Shown one piece after another: positions 7,651 to 14,648 of a stretch of DNA of 27,778 nucleotides. The translations under genes and the position numbers were made by a program. Source of the DNA: DAHVFY01 sp040388665 (GTDB lineage: Bacteria > Chlamydiota > Chlamydiia > Chlamydiales > Rhabdochlamydiaceae); contig JAZKBL010000015.1 in NCBI GenBank assembly GCA_040388665.1, forward strand, positions 1 through 27,778. Reading direction: 5' to 3'. Each line of letters begins with the position of its first letter. Within the stretch, counting starts at the first letter, position 1. Below the pieces are notes generated by a model, which was not told where the DNA came from, did no database searches, and was given only the letters and a program-made list of their open reading frames with translations.

Positions 7651-8404
7651 AAAAGTAGATACTCAATAAGGTTCCAAGAATTAGACAATACCAGGCAAAA
7701 GGTTTAAAACAACCTCTTTCTAACAGAGAAAAACCAAAACGTACAGTGATAAGCCCTATCCCGCAGGAAAATAAAAAGCCGACAAGGCAGTTGGAAAAAG
7801 AAATACTCCCAAGTTCTTCTTTTGAAAGAGCGATTTTAAGCAGTTCTAAACAGTTGCCTCCGACGATAGTGGGGATCGCTAAGAGAAAGGAAAAGCGAAC
7901 AGCTTCTTTAGGATTCCAGCCGAGAATACGCGCGCAGGAAATTGTCGAAGCACTCCTGGAAATTCCGGGAATAAGCGCGAGAGATTGTACAGCGCCAATC
8001 ACAAAAAGATCAGATTTAGACTGTGTGCTTTTTCTTGTAAAACGTAACGTGTTGCCGCAAAAAAGAATGACCCCTGTTGTGATAAGACAGAACCCGAGAA
8101 GTTCTGGTTTATTTGCCATGTCACGTAGTGGTTTAAGAAGAAAGTAAGCAGGCACAAGAGGCAGCAAAGCAAAGAAAAATCCTTTGAGTTGTTCTTTTGT
8201 TAACTTAAAAACTTCTCTTTTTAGGAAAAAAAGAAGGGCAGTAAGGGTTCCTAAATGACATACAAGATCAAAGACAACTTGACTTTCGCTTGGGGCTATT
8301 TCAAATAATAATTTAACGATTTTAAGGTGAGCAGAAGAACTTACGGGAAAGAACTCAGTGATGCCTTGAAGTAGTCCTAAAAGCATCGCATGTAATATGG
8401 ACAT
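7643..8404 (-). CDS. uppP: Undecaprenyl-diphosphatase (BacA/UppP family)
   Basis: This 253-residue integral membrane protein has about eight helices, near the family's usual length. The two family signatures are present: LQGITEFFPVSSSAHL (residues 12-27) and IPGISRSAST (about 143-153). Both are needed for removing a phosphate from undecaprenyl diphosphate to recycle the lipid carrier for peptidoglycan precursors. Chlamydiae make a reduced, division-linked peptidoglycan, so its placement directly before ftsK makes sense. The ATG at 8404 is the first gene of the leftward group and lies 57 bases after tRNA-His. Confidence 0.93.
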   Translation of the reverse strand: MSILHAMLLGLLQGITEFFPVSSSAHLKIVKLLFEIAPSESQVVFDLVCHLGTLTALLFFLKREVFKLTKEQLKGFFFALLPLVPAYFLLKPLRDMANKPELLGFCLITTGVILFCGNTLRFTRKSTQSKSDLFVIGAVQSLALIPGISRSASTISCARILGWNPKEAVRFSFLLAIPTIVGGNCLELLKIALSKEELGSISFSNCLVGFLFSCGIGLITVRFGFSLLERGCFKPFAWYCLILGTLLSIYFYG

Positions 8405-8427
8405 GGAACAACCCTTTTATGATCATT

Positions 8428-8456
8428 TATATAGCATATCAGGATATATGAAAGAA
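8428..8456 (-). promoter_or_regulatory. Possible promoter of the uppP-ftsK operon
   Basis: On the minus strand, a TATATA -10 (8428-8433) is spaced 17 bases from a weak -35 TTCTTT (8451-8456), between tRNA-His and uppP. The -35 is poor, and readthrough from the tRNA transcript is an alternative. Confidence 0.3.
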
Positions 8457-8461
8457 AGAAG

Positions 8462-8536
8462 GGCGATCGACGGGTTTCGAACCCGCGACATCTGGAACCA
8501 CAATCCAGTGCTCTAACCAACTGAGCTACGATCGCC
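8462..8536 (-). tRNA. tRNA-His (GTG anticodon)
   Basis: The full cloverleaf is visible. The acceptor is GCGATCG pairing with CGATCGC, the D arm is AGCTCAGTTGGTTAGAGC, and the anticodon stem CTGGA/TCCAG holds TTGTGGT (anticodon GTG). The T arm is CGGGTTCGAACCCG. The histidine-specific extra G at position -1 (base 8536) is encoded and faces the discriminator C73 (8462). CCA is not encoded. Confidence 0.96.
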
Positions 8537-8552
8537 ATAGAAAAACTACTAA

Positions 8553-8581
8553 ATAGTAGTCATTTCCAGCTTTTTTTACAA
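8553..8581 (-). promoter_or_regulatory. Likely tRNA-His promoter
   Basis: On the minus strand, a -35 TTGTAA (8576-8581) stands exactly 17 bases from a -10 TACTAT (8553-8558), upstream of the tRNA. The -10 lies in a perfect 7-base inverted repeat, ACTACTA-AA-TAGTAGT (8545-8560). Confidence 0.5.
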
Positions 8582-8678
8582 GCAACAAAGCTCTTGTTGA
8601 AAAGAACGCTTTTTTCCGTTATCGTTCTTTGTTAAAATTGTATTTTAACGTATTTGTGAGCACGGAAGATTTTTACTC

Positions 8679-9130
8679 ATGGCAATGATATCGGGTTATT
8701 CTAACGAAGTACGCATGATTAGCGTGCGTCATGGACAGACAGTGCGCAACGAAGGACCTCTTGATGACGGGTTCGGCATATTCAAGGACAGGTAAATAAT
8801 GAAGCATCTCAATTGACAGAGGAGGGCATTAATCAAGCGATAACGGTTGGACAAGCGTTGGCTGTTGAGTATCCTGAAGTTGATGTTATCTACACATCAC
8901 CTCTACAGCGTTGTAGAGATACTGCAGAAAAAATTGCGCAGTGTTTTTTTAAGAAGCATGGAAAAACGTTAAAAGTTCTCGTCGATTGGCGTCTTTCTGA
9001 AATTGATCATGGCAAGTGGGACACGATGGATGTGAATCTGAGAAATCAATCGTGCAATGCTAGCTATGAAAGAATATTGAACGATAAATGGGGAAAAACT
9101 CGATGTTTCAGGGGATATTATATGCTTTAG
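8679..9130 (+). pseudogene. Decayed histidine phosphatase (phosphoglycerate-mutase-like)
   Basis: The ATG at 8679 opens a frame with the catalytic RHGQT motif (MISVRHGQTVRNEGPLDD), but it stops at 8793-8795. The rest of the fold continues in another frame: HIQGQVNNEASQLTEEGINQ, then YTSPLQRCRDTAEKIA and LSEIDHGKWD. So a one-base deletion or equivalent lies at about 8765-8780. The C-terminal half, with the second catalytic His, is missing; the frame runs into unrelated codons and stops at 9130, overlapping the next gene's start. Frameshift plus 3' deletion indicates a pseudogene. A phosphatase restarting in the second frame would lack the catalytic His. Confidence 0.8.
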
Positions 9131-10056
9131 GAGCTTGTTTTATTTGGGGATTAATTTTTGTTGTTCCTCAGTTTATGAGAGGTTTTACTTCTATTGAAGT
9201 CGTTCTTGGTCGTTATTTCTTTTATGGAGTGATTTCACTTTTAATCTTTTGTAAATCAAAGCTGCAAGGCGCGTGTCGATATCCGCGCGCTATTTGGATA
9301 AGAGCTCTTTGTTTCTCTTTAATTTCGACAATTGGTTACTACACATTTCTTGTTCTTGCGCTCCGTTATGCAACACCTTCTATCTGCGCTCTTATCTTGG
9401 GCGTTTGCCCTATAACGATTGCGTTTTACGGCAACTGGAAACATAAAGAAACCACGTTTAGAAGTTTGATTGTTCCTTCAATACTGATTCTTTTTGGGCT
9501 TATCATCATTAATGTTCCTTATCTAGAAACAACCGCATCGCCTTCTTCGTATGTTTTAGGGCTAGGGTGCACCCTTTTAGCGTTAATTGCATGGACCTGG
9601 TATGTCGTGGCAAATTCTCGTTTTTTAAAGGATCACAAAGAAGTACGCTCAAGTGATTGGTCAACTCTCATTGGTGTTACAGCTCTTGTTTGGGTGGCTG
9701 TTTTTACTTTAGTTCTAGCTGTGTTCTTTAAAGATGAGTTGCATATGGAAAGGTATTTAATTTTTAATGCAGAACTTAAAGCATACCTTATTGGAAGCGC
9801 TGTTTTAGGATTTCTTTGTTCCTGGGTGGGCGCCTTTTTATGGAATAGAGCAAGTCTACATCTGCCTGTTTCCTTGGCAGGACAGCTGACAATTTTTGAG
9901 ACGATATTTGGCGTTATCTTTGTCTACACTCTCGAGCGCCGCATGCCACCTATGATGGAAAGCATCGGCATCGCCATCTTACTCATCGCAATCATTTACG
10001 GCATTAAGCAGTTCGCGAGCAAAAAAGCCTACAACAAAGATCTTACGCCTCATTAG
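9103..10056 (+). CDS. EamA/DMT-family membrane transporter
   Basis: This is a 317-residue protein with about ten hydrophobic helices in two EamA halves. Examples are LYALGACFIWGLIFVVPQF at the start and CSWVGAFLWNRASL near the end. It has a positively charged C-terminal tail. The drug/metabolite transporter superfamily exports or imports small metabolites, and the substrate cannot be read from sequence. I chose the ATG at 9103 because GGGGA lies eight bases before it; an ATG at 9088 would add five residues. Its stop overlaps, on opposite strands, the stop of the CsaA-like gene. It overlaps the 3' end of the phosphatase pseudogene, so a deletion may have brought it there. Confidence 0.85.
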   Translation: MFQGILYALGACFIWGLIFVVPQFMRGFTSIEVVLGRYFFYGVISLLIFCKSKLQGACRYPRAIWIRALCFSLISTIGYYTFLVLALRYATPSICALILGVCPITIAFYGNWKHKETTFRSLIVPSILILFGLIIINVPYLETTASPSSYVLGLGCTLLALIAWTWYVVANSRFLKDHKEVRSSDWSTLIGVTALVWVAVFTLVLAVFFKDELHMERYLIFNAELKAYLIGSAVLGFLCSWVGAFLWNRASLHLPVSLAGQLTIFETIFGVIFVYTLERRMPPMMESIGIAILLIAIIYGIKQFASKKAYNKDLTPH

Positions 10057-10388
10057 AAGAGTTTTCCGCCAATTGTAGCTTCTGGCTTTTCTGGGGTGAC
10101 TAGAATGATGTGGTTGTTTTCATCCGGCACGCCTAGGGTTAATACTTCAGAGATGAAAGGACCTATTTGTCTTGGAGGAAAATTGACGACGGCGAGTATT
10201 TTTTTTCCGAGAAGATCTTCTTTTTTGTAGTGATGTGTGATCTGCGCGCTTGAGCGCTTTTTTCCAATCTCCGGTCCAAAGTCAATCACGAGCTTATAAG
10301 CGGGTTTACGTGCTTCAGGAAAATCCTGCACGTCTACAACAACACCCACTCGAATGTCTAATTTCAGAAAATCATCAATTGTCGCCAT
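10053..10388 (-). CDS. csaA: CsaA-like tRNA-binding-domain protein
   Basis: This 111-residue protein is a single OB-fold tRNA-binding domain of EMAP/Myf type: FLKLDIRVGVVVDVQDFPEA, KLVIDFGPEIG, HHYKKEDLLGKKILAVVNFP and ending VTPEKPEATIGGKLF. The length and ending match the CsaA family. These proteins are homodimers that bind tRNA-like RNA and were described as secretion-related chaperones; the true role is unclear. The ATG at 10388 was preferred over the GTG six bases earlier. It is convergent with the EamA gene and follows hicB on the same strand. Confidence 0.88.
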   Translation of the reverse strand: MATIDDFLKLDIRVGVVVDVQDFPEARKPAYKLVIDFGPEIGKKRSSAQITHHYKKEDLLGKKILAVVNFPPRQIGPFISEVLTLGVPDENNHIILVTPEKPEATIGGKLF

Positions 10389-10404
10389 GAACACTTCTCT
10401 TTTT

Positions 10405-10842
10405 TTAACTTACTAATAGGGGTCTTCTACTCGGATTTGCTGCGTGTAAAAGCTCTGCGTATTTTTCAATGCTGGGTCTTGCTTGTGCTCTTTCATAGCG
10501 AGCATAGGCATTAGGTGATTTCGATTTTAGTCTTTTGGAGACGTCACGAATGGTTGAGCCGCTTTTTAAACGATGTCTTTTTAAGCCGAGAGCAAAAAGG
10601 AGTTTATCATCTGATGCTCCCATGCCAATAACACCATCTTGATAGAGGTTGACAGTGAGTTGAAATTGTTTATTCAGAAAAGCTTCATAAGACTCTTTTA
10701 AAAGTTCCATGACAGCATCTTTGATCATTTCTAAAGCTTCTTTTCTTGTTTTCCCTTGGGTCATTATGTCGAGAAAACAAATTTCAACAAGCCACCATGA
10801 ACTATCAGGATCTTTCCATACTCTACCTTCTAGTTCCATCAT
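10405..10842 (-). CDS. hicB: HicB-family antitoxin with C-terminal HTH-like region
   Basis: This is a 145-residue protein. The first 60 residues are a HicB partial RNase-H fold (GRVWKDPDSSWWLVEICFLD, then TQGKTRKEALEMIKDAVMEL). The C-terminal part (GSTIRDVSKRLKSKSPNAYA) is a helix-turn-helix-like DNA-binding region for autorepression. A GGGAG eight bases before the ATG at 10842 supports the start. It lies 15 bases after hicA in the same operon. It neutralises HicA and represses the operon. The HicB is on the long side because of its DNA-binding extension, as in many bacterial HicBs. Confidence 0.85.
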   Translation of the reverse strand: MMELEGRVWKDPDSSWWLVEICFLDIMTQGKTRKEALEMIKDAVMELLKESYEAFLNKQFQLTVNLYQDGVIGMGASDDKLLFALGLKRHRLKSGSTIRDVSKRLKSKSPNAYARYERAQARPSIEKYAELLHAANPSRRPLLVS

Positions 10843-10857
10843 TTTCGTTACTCCCTG

Positions 10858-11046
10858 TTATTTCTTCTTTGGAGGGTTATTTTTAGCTACTTGTATTATC
10901 TTTTTAGCCAAGTTTTCATTTATTTCTCTATGCCTAGGGACAGGTTCTGCATCTTCACCATTAGTCCAAATTTCATGGTTGCCTCCTTCTCTTTTCAAAA
11001 ACCAACCCAGCCGTTCAAGCTCTTTTCTCAAGTCTCGTTTTTTCAT
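10858..11046 (-). CDS. hicA: HicA-family mRNA interferase toxin
   Basis: This 62-residue, basic protein has the compact double-stranded-RNA-binding-like HicA fold. LERLGWFLKREGGNHEIW includes the conserved catalytic His in GNHEIW, and PRHREINENLAKKIIQ follows. HicA cleaves mRNA when free of HicB. It is the first gene of the pair, in the usual toxin-first order. There is no strong ribosome-binding site before the ATG at 11046. Immediately upstream on this strand is a relic of the comEC 3' end. Confidence 0.88.
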   Translation of the reverse strand: MKKRDLRKELERLGWFLKREGGNHEIWTNGEDAEPVPRHREINENLAKKIIQVAKNNPPKKK

Positions 11047-11095
11047 CTATCGTACACATTTTGGTGAACAAAGTCAAATTTGTAGCAAAAACGAG

Positions 11096-11188
11096 AATTT
11101 TTCTAAATAAAATTAATAGATTGTTTGTTCGTGGTGGCTTTCTGCGTAGATGTCGATGTAGAAGAGGATGGTGAGGAGGGAATGAAGA
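11096..11188 (-). repeat. Direct repeat copy A: relic of the comEC 3' end
   Basis: This repeats 13159-13252 at an offset of 2063 bases, with roughly eight differences by eye. Read on the minus strand it encodes LLTILFYIDIYAESHHEQTI and then Tyr and TAA, against the end of the true ComEC, LLFYIGIYAESRREQTIC. The coding relic ends at 11113. The rest of 11047-11383 is AT-rich with no convincing gene. Confidence 0.85.
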
Positions 11189-11383
11189 GATTGAGGTCAT
11201 CAACAACGTAGTGTAAAAAAAATATTTTAATTTTCTATTTAATTAAAAACTATCTGAAAAACTTTTAAATTTTTTGTTATACGTATGTATTTGGGAATTA
11301 AAGAGTTAGTCATTTAATATAATTATATAGATTTTAATTCTTTGAATATATACAATTATGTTTTAATTAATTGTGGAGTTGTT

Positions 11384-12487
11384 ATGAGTATAAAACTAAA
11401 TTTAAAATCGCCTCTTTCGGTTTATCTGCAAGAAGGGGATGAACAAAATGCTCAATTGCTCATTGATTCGTTAGAAAAAGAGTATAATTTTGATATAAAT
11501 GAGTTATGGCAAATGAAAGTGTTTAAAGGAGTTGAATTTACTGACGGTGAATTTTTAGCTCTCAATACGGATGTTCAAAGACTTGTATATCGGACTGCGA
11601 ATAATTTAAGTAATGTAGGTGTTATAGAAAGAATTAATTCTTTGGTTGATTTTAATTTTCCGTGTCCTGTTGAAGAGCCGAGCTTTATTTCTTTATACAT
11701 GAATATTTCTGAAATTAGTCAAAGAACGTTTAATTTATTAGTGAGTTTGAGAAGGCAGGAGAAGTTTTTATTAAATACCGAGATGCAGCAACTAAAATCT
11801 GCTAATAATTGGATAGAAAAAAATAATTTTACTCGAATACTAGGTCGCGAATATTTATCACGTTTAATAGCAGAATTTTCGGTGAAACATATCCGAGTTC
11901 CGGATAAAAAGGTTGTTGTAAATTCTGAGAAGGAAAATATAAGTTTTTCTGTTAGAAGATATGAAGATTTTTTTTCTCTTCAATCTTCAGATATTTCTAT
12001 TTATGCCGAAGAGATTCCAGCTGTCCGAAGGTGTTTTACTCAAGAAGAGCTTATAGAACTTGTATTTATTATCAACAAATCAAATTTTACCGATTTATGG
12101 ATTAATAATTTTATTTTATCAGATAAATATGTTTATATTATTGATACAGAATTCAAATCTTTTTCTGGTGTGATTGAGTGGGGGAAAATGCATAGACTTT
12201 TTGATTGTATTGCAAGCCAAGATAAAAAATGGTTTACAGAACTTATTAAAAATACTCATAAAACCTATATGAATAACCACGATGATAATATTGATTTAGA
12301 TCCCCCAGATTATCCTTTTGCTACACGTTATATAAAAAATTTAAAAACAAGAGCTTTAAAAGGAGAAAATTGTGAATATATGCAGGAAGAGTTGGTAAAA
12401 AATAAACAGATCGTGAAACAAGTCAAGTTAGTTGGTTCAAATAAAGGAAGAGTCGTCTCTTTTTCTGTTCAGAAAATTTGTTCATAG
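11384..12487 (+). CDS. Unrecognised protein with a possible kinase-like catalytic core
   Basis: This is a 367-residue protein that is strikingly AT-rich compared with the flanking housekeeping genes. I chose the ATG at 11384 for the GGAG five bases before it; an in-frame TTG at 11342 lacks one. There is no signal peptide or membrane segment. I see one suggestive stretch. FTDLWINNFIL (Asp237, Asn242) followed by YIIDTEF (Asp254) has the D-x4-N spacing and a second Asp, as in the catalytic and metal-binding loops of aminoglycoside/fructosamine-kinase-like folds. ILGREYLSRLIAEFSVKHIR might be part of an N-lobe. The canonical HGD is not intact (FTD), so activity is uncertain. It converges on higA, overlapping its end by six bases, and lies within the comEC-tail-flanked segment. 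Confidence 0.6.
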   Translation: MSIKLNLKSPLSVYLQEGDEQNAQLLIDSLEKEYNFDINELWQMKVFKGVEFTDGEFLALNTDVQRLVYRTANNLSNVGVIERINSLVDFNFPCPVEEPSFISLYMNISEISQRTFNLLVSLRRQEKFLLNTEMQQLKSANNWIEKNNFTRILGREYLSRLIAEFSVKHIRVPDKKVVVNSEKENISFSVRRYEDFFSLQSSDISIYAEEIPAVRRCFTQEELIELVFIINKSNFTDLWINNFILSDKYVYIIDTEFKSFSGVIEWGKMHRLFDCIASQDKKWFTELIKNTHKTYMNNHDDNIDLDPPDYPFATRYIKNLKTRALKGENCEYMQEELVKNKQIVKQVKLVGSNKGRVVSFSVQKICS

Positions 12488-12787
12488 AAATGATTGCTGT
12501 GTTTTGCGTCTTGTTCGGGTTAGGGGGCGAATTTTTGGTTTCTGAGTGCGAAGAGACCATAAATCAACAGCCATTTGCGCATTTAACCAAAAGTCGGGAG
12601 TTGTTTCAAAAGCTGCAGCTAATTTAATGGCTATTTCAGGGGTTACGCTTGCTCTTTCGTTCACAATTCGGTTGATAACTTTATAATCACAGCCCAGATG
12701 CTCAGCAAGCTCTTTTTGTGTCAATTCTAGTGGTTTTAAGAATTCCTCGAATAGGATTTCTCCTGGCGATGTTGGTTTTCTTTTCAT
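12482..12787 (-). CDS. higA: HigA-family antitoxin (XRE helix-turn-helix)
   Basis: This is a 101-residue protein of HigA/VapI type. SPGEILFEEFLKPLELTQKE and LAEHLGCDYKVINRIVNERA form the HTH that binds the operon operator, followed by TPEIAIKLAAAFETTPDFWL. The basic tail (RTRRKTQQSFL) is unstructured. It lies nine bases after the toxin gene, in the toxin-first order typical of HigBA, and neutralises HigB. It is convergent with the kinase-like gene. Confidence 0.92.
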   Translation of the reverse strand: MKRKPTSPGEILFEEFLKPLELTQKELAEHLGCDYKVINRIVNERASVTPEIAIKLAAAFETTPDFWLNAQMAVDLWSLRTQKPKIRPLTRTRRKTQQSFL

Positions 12788-12796
12788 AATATCCTC

Positions 12797-13084
12797 CTAA
12801 TGATAATCAACAATTCCTACATCGTACGGTTGACTGTCCCATTTAAATATAATTCGCCATTGGTCATTGATTCGAATACTATAATATCCTTTTAAGTCAC
12901 CACTTAAGCTTTCTAAGCGATTTCCGGGAGGGCTGCGTAAGTCTTTTAGCTTACTTGCATAGTGTAATATATCGAGCTTTCTTTGAGCAATTGCTCGGAC
13001 ACTTCCCCATCCTTTTTTAGAGGGTATTTTTCCGTCTTTAAAGAATGATTCAATAGATTCATCCTGAAAAGATCGTATGACCAT
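12797..13084 (-). CDS. higB: HigB/RelE-family toxin
   Basis: This is a 95-residue protein: MVIRSFQDESIESFFKDGKI, KLDILHYASKLKDLRSPPGN, then YYSIRINDQWRIIFKWD and a final GIVDYH. The SPPGNRLESL and INDQWRI elements are characteristic of HigB. The family cleaves mRNA on the translating ribosome. The ATG at 13084 follows an operator-promoter region with a perfect inverted repeat. Confidence 0.92.
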   Translation of the reverse strand: MVIRSFQDESIESFFKDGKIPSKKGWGSVRAIAQRKLDILHYASKLKDLRSPPGNRLESLSGDLKGYYSIRINDQWRIIFKWDSQPYDVGIVDYH

Positions 13085-13105
13085 TTTAATCGTCCTGTGA
13101 ATTTA

Positions 13106-13134
13106 GATATACCTTAAGAAGGTATATCGAGCAA
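13106..13134 (-). promoter_or_regulatory. higBA promoter with HigA operator palindrome
   Basis: There is a perfect 10-base inverted repeat, GATATACCTT-AAG-AAGGTATATC (13106-13128), 22 bases before higB. On the minus strand, a -35 TTGCTC (13129-13134) and a -10 TATATC (13106-13111) are exactly 17 bases apart, with the palindrome filling the spacer and the -10. HigA binding here would block transcription. Confidence 0.75.
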
Positions 13135-13158
13135 GTTGTAATTTTCAAGAAAAATTTA

Positions 13159-13252
13159 AATTTTTCTAAATAAAATTAACAGATTGTTTGTTCGCGGCGG
13201 CTTTCTGCGTAGATGCCGATGTAGAAGAGGAGGGTGAGGAAGGCAATGAGGA
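13159..13252 (-). repeat. Direct repeat copy B: the 3' end of intact comEC
   Basis: This is the partner of 11096-11188. It includes the last 25 codons of comEC plus about 17 bases after its stop. Confidence 0.85.
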
Positions 13253-14648
13253 TGATGAGGGGGAACGCGGGGAGGTGTAGAGTGAAGTTGAGAAGAGATG
13301 GGGGGTGTTCTGTAGATTTTAAGAGTGTTGCTGTGAAGGTGCTGTTGAGTTTATGGAGGAGGTGGCCAAGTGGGGGAAAGATGAGGTTGAAGAGAAGGCT
13401 TGTTACAAGGAGAAGAAGCGCGATGCTGGCGCCAAGAGGAAAGAATAGATTGTAGCCGAGACTGAGGAGGGGGAATTTGTGAAAGAGAAAGAGGATGACA
13501 GGGATTGTGGTGAGATGGACAGCGATGTTAAGAGAGAGACAGTGGCGCAAGGCGGCGCCGACGAGATAGAGATGTTGATGAAGCTTGTTCATCATCGTGA
13601 CGGTTTCTAAAGGGCGTCTAGGAAGGAGGTGGTAGGTGAGTTTGTTCATGAGGGGGTAAATGAGTAAAATGGCAAGTGTTGCAAGAAAGCTGAGCTGAAA
13701 GCCCATGCTTGTTGCAAGTAGTGGATCGCATAGGATTTCTGCAGAGAGAGCAACACCTAATGCATTGAGTCCTGAGATCTGCAGTCTAAAGATTTGGCTT
13801 ATGAGGAATAGGGAGATTGCAATCCAGGCTCTTAAGACAGAAGGAGCATTGCCGATGAAGAGAAAATAGGCAGAGAGGACGCAAAGCAGGAGAATGGCAG
13901 CATTTTTGGGAGATAAAAACCATTTAAAGAAGAAGCTTAAAAATGCTGCGATAAGGGCAAAATGAAATCCTGAAATGGCGAGGATGTGTTGGATGCCGAG
14001 TTTGTTAAACTCAAGAGCGAGGGATCGTTCATCGATATTGCCTGTTGCAAGAGCTGTTAGGAAGGCAGCGCTTTTGGTGTCGGGAATTTCTTTTTTTAAG
14101 AAGTTTTTGACGCTTTCTTTAGCTCTAAAGCGCCATTCAGTTAAATTCAACTGATTTTGAAGGGGTAGCCAGGGCTCTTTTTTGTTTGGTTTTAACACGT
14201 AATGGTAATTTCCTGTACGTACAAGTGTGCCTTTGATTTGATAGTCATGATCTGCTTGCGGGCGGTTTTTTTTGAAAGGGATGTAAATCGAGCAGGGTAG
14301 ATGATAAAGGGTGGTTTCTTCAGAGATGAATTTGGTGATTTTGCCTTTATATAAATAGGATTTGTGAAAAGGAGAGGGTTGAATTTTAAGGTTTTCAATA
14401 TGAAATGTTGCTATGCCCTCTAGTTTTTTTTCTTGAAAGTGTGTTTGTGGATATTGCCATGAGGTATAAGAAAAAGCGATGAGAGCAAGGATGGTAGCGC
14501 GTAGAGCAAGGTTATAGCGTAAACTTAAGAGAAGTGTTGGAAAAATGAGCTCCCAGGTTAATCCAAGAGCTGCTGCAGTTCCTAAAGTTAAGCTTAATCC
14601 CACATGAAGCGCTGGAAATCGTCGCCAGAAGTCTTTTAAAAAGTTCAT
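13176..14648 (-). CDS. comEC: ComEC/Rec2-type competence channel protein
   Basis: This 490-residue membrane protein imports single-stranded DNA across the inner membrane during natural transformation. An N-terminal pair of helices is followed by a soluble DUF4131/OB-like region (about 55-190). The competence domain starts at LGIQHILAISGFHFALIAAF and runs through helices including NAPSVLRAWIAISLF and TTIPVILFLFHKFPL. It lacks the C-terminal metallo-beta-lactamase domain of long ComECs; shorter forms like this are, as I recall, normal in chlamydiae. The ATG at 14648 directly abuts the ndh stop, so the two are probably cotranscribed. Confidence 0.9.
   Translation of the reverse strand: MNFLKDFWRRFPALHVGLSLTLGTAAALGLTWELIFPTLLLSLRYNLALRATILALIAFSYTSWQYPQTHFQEKKLEGIATFHIENLKIQPSPFHKSYLYKGKITKFISEETTLYHLPCSIYIPFKKNRPQADHDYQIKGTLVRTGNYHYVLKPNKKEPWLPLQNQLNLTEWRFRAKESVKNFLKKEIPDTKSAAFLTALATGNIDERSLALEFNKLGIQHILAISGFHFALIAAFLSFFFKWFLSPKNAAILLLCVLSAYFLFIGNAPSVLRAWIAISLFLISQIFRLQISGLNALGVALSAEILCDPLLATSMGFQLSFLATLAILLIYPLMNKLTYHLLPRRPLETVTMMNKLHQHLYLVGAALRHCLSLNIAVHLTTIPVILFLFHKFPLLSLGYNLFFPLGASIALLLLVTSLLFNLIFPPLGHLLHKLNSTFTATLLKSTEHPPSLLNFTLHLPAFPLIILIAFLTLLFYIGIYAESRREQTIC

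Noticed and set aside
11047..11080. hicA promoter with TTGACT and TACGAT, 17 bases apart
   Set aside because: The -10 ends two bases before the ATG, so transcription would start inside the gene; the start or the promoter is uncertain.
11015..11206. 63-residue open frame upstream of hicA
   Set aside because: It is an off-frame reading of the comEC relic.
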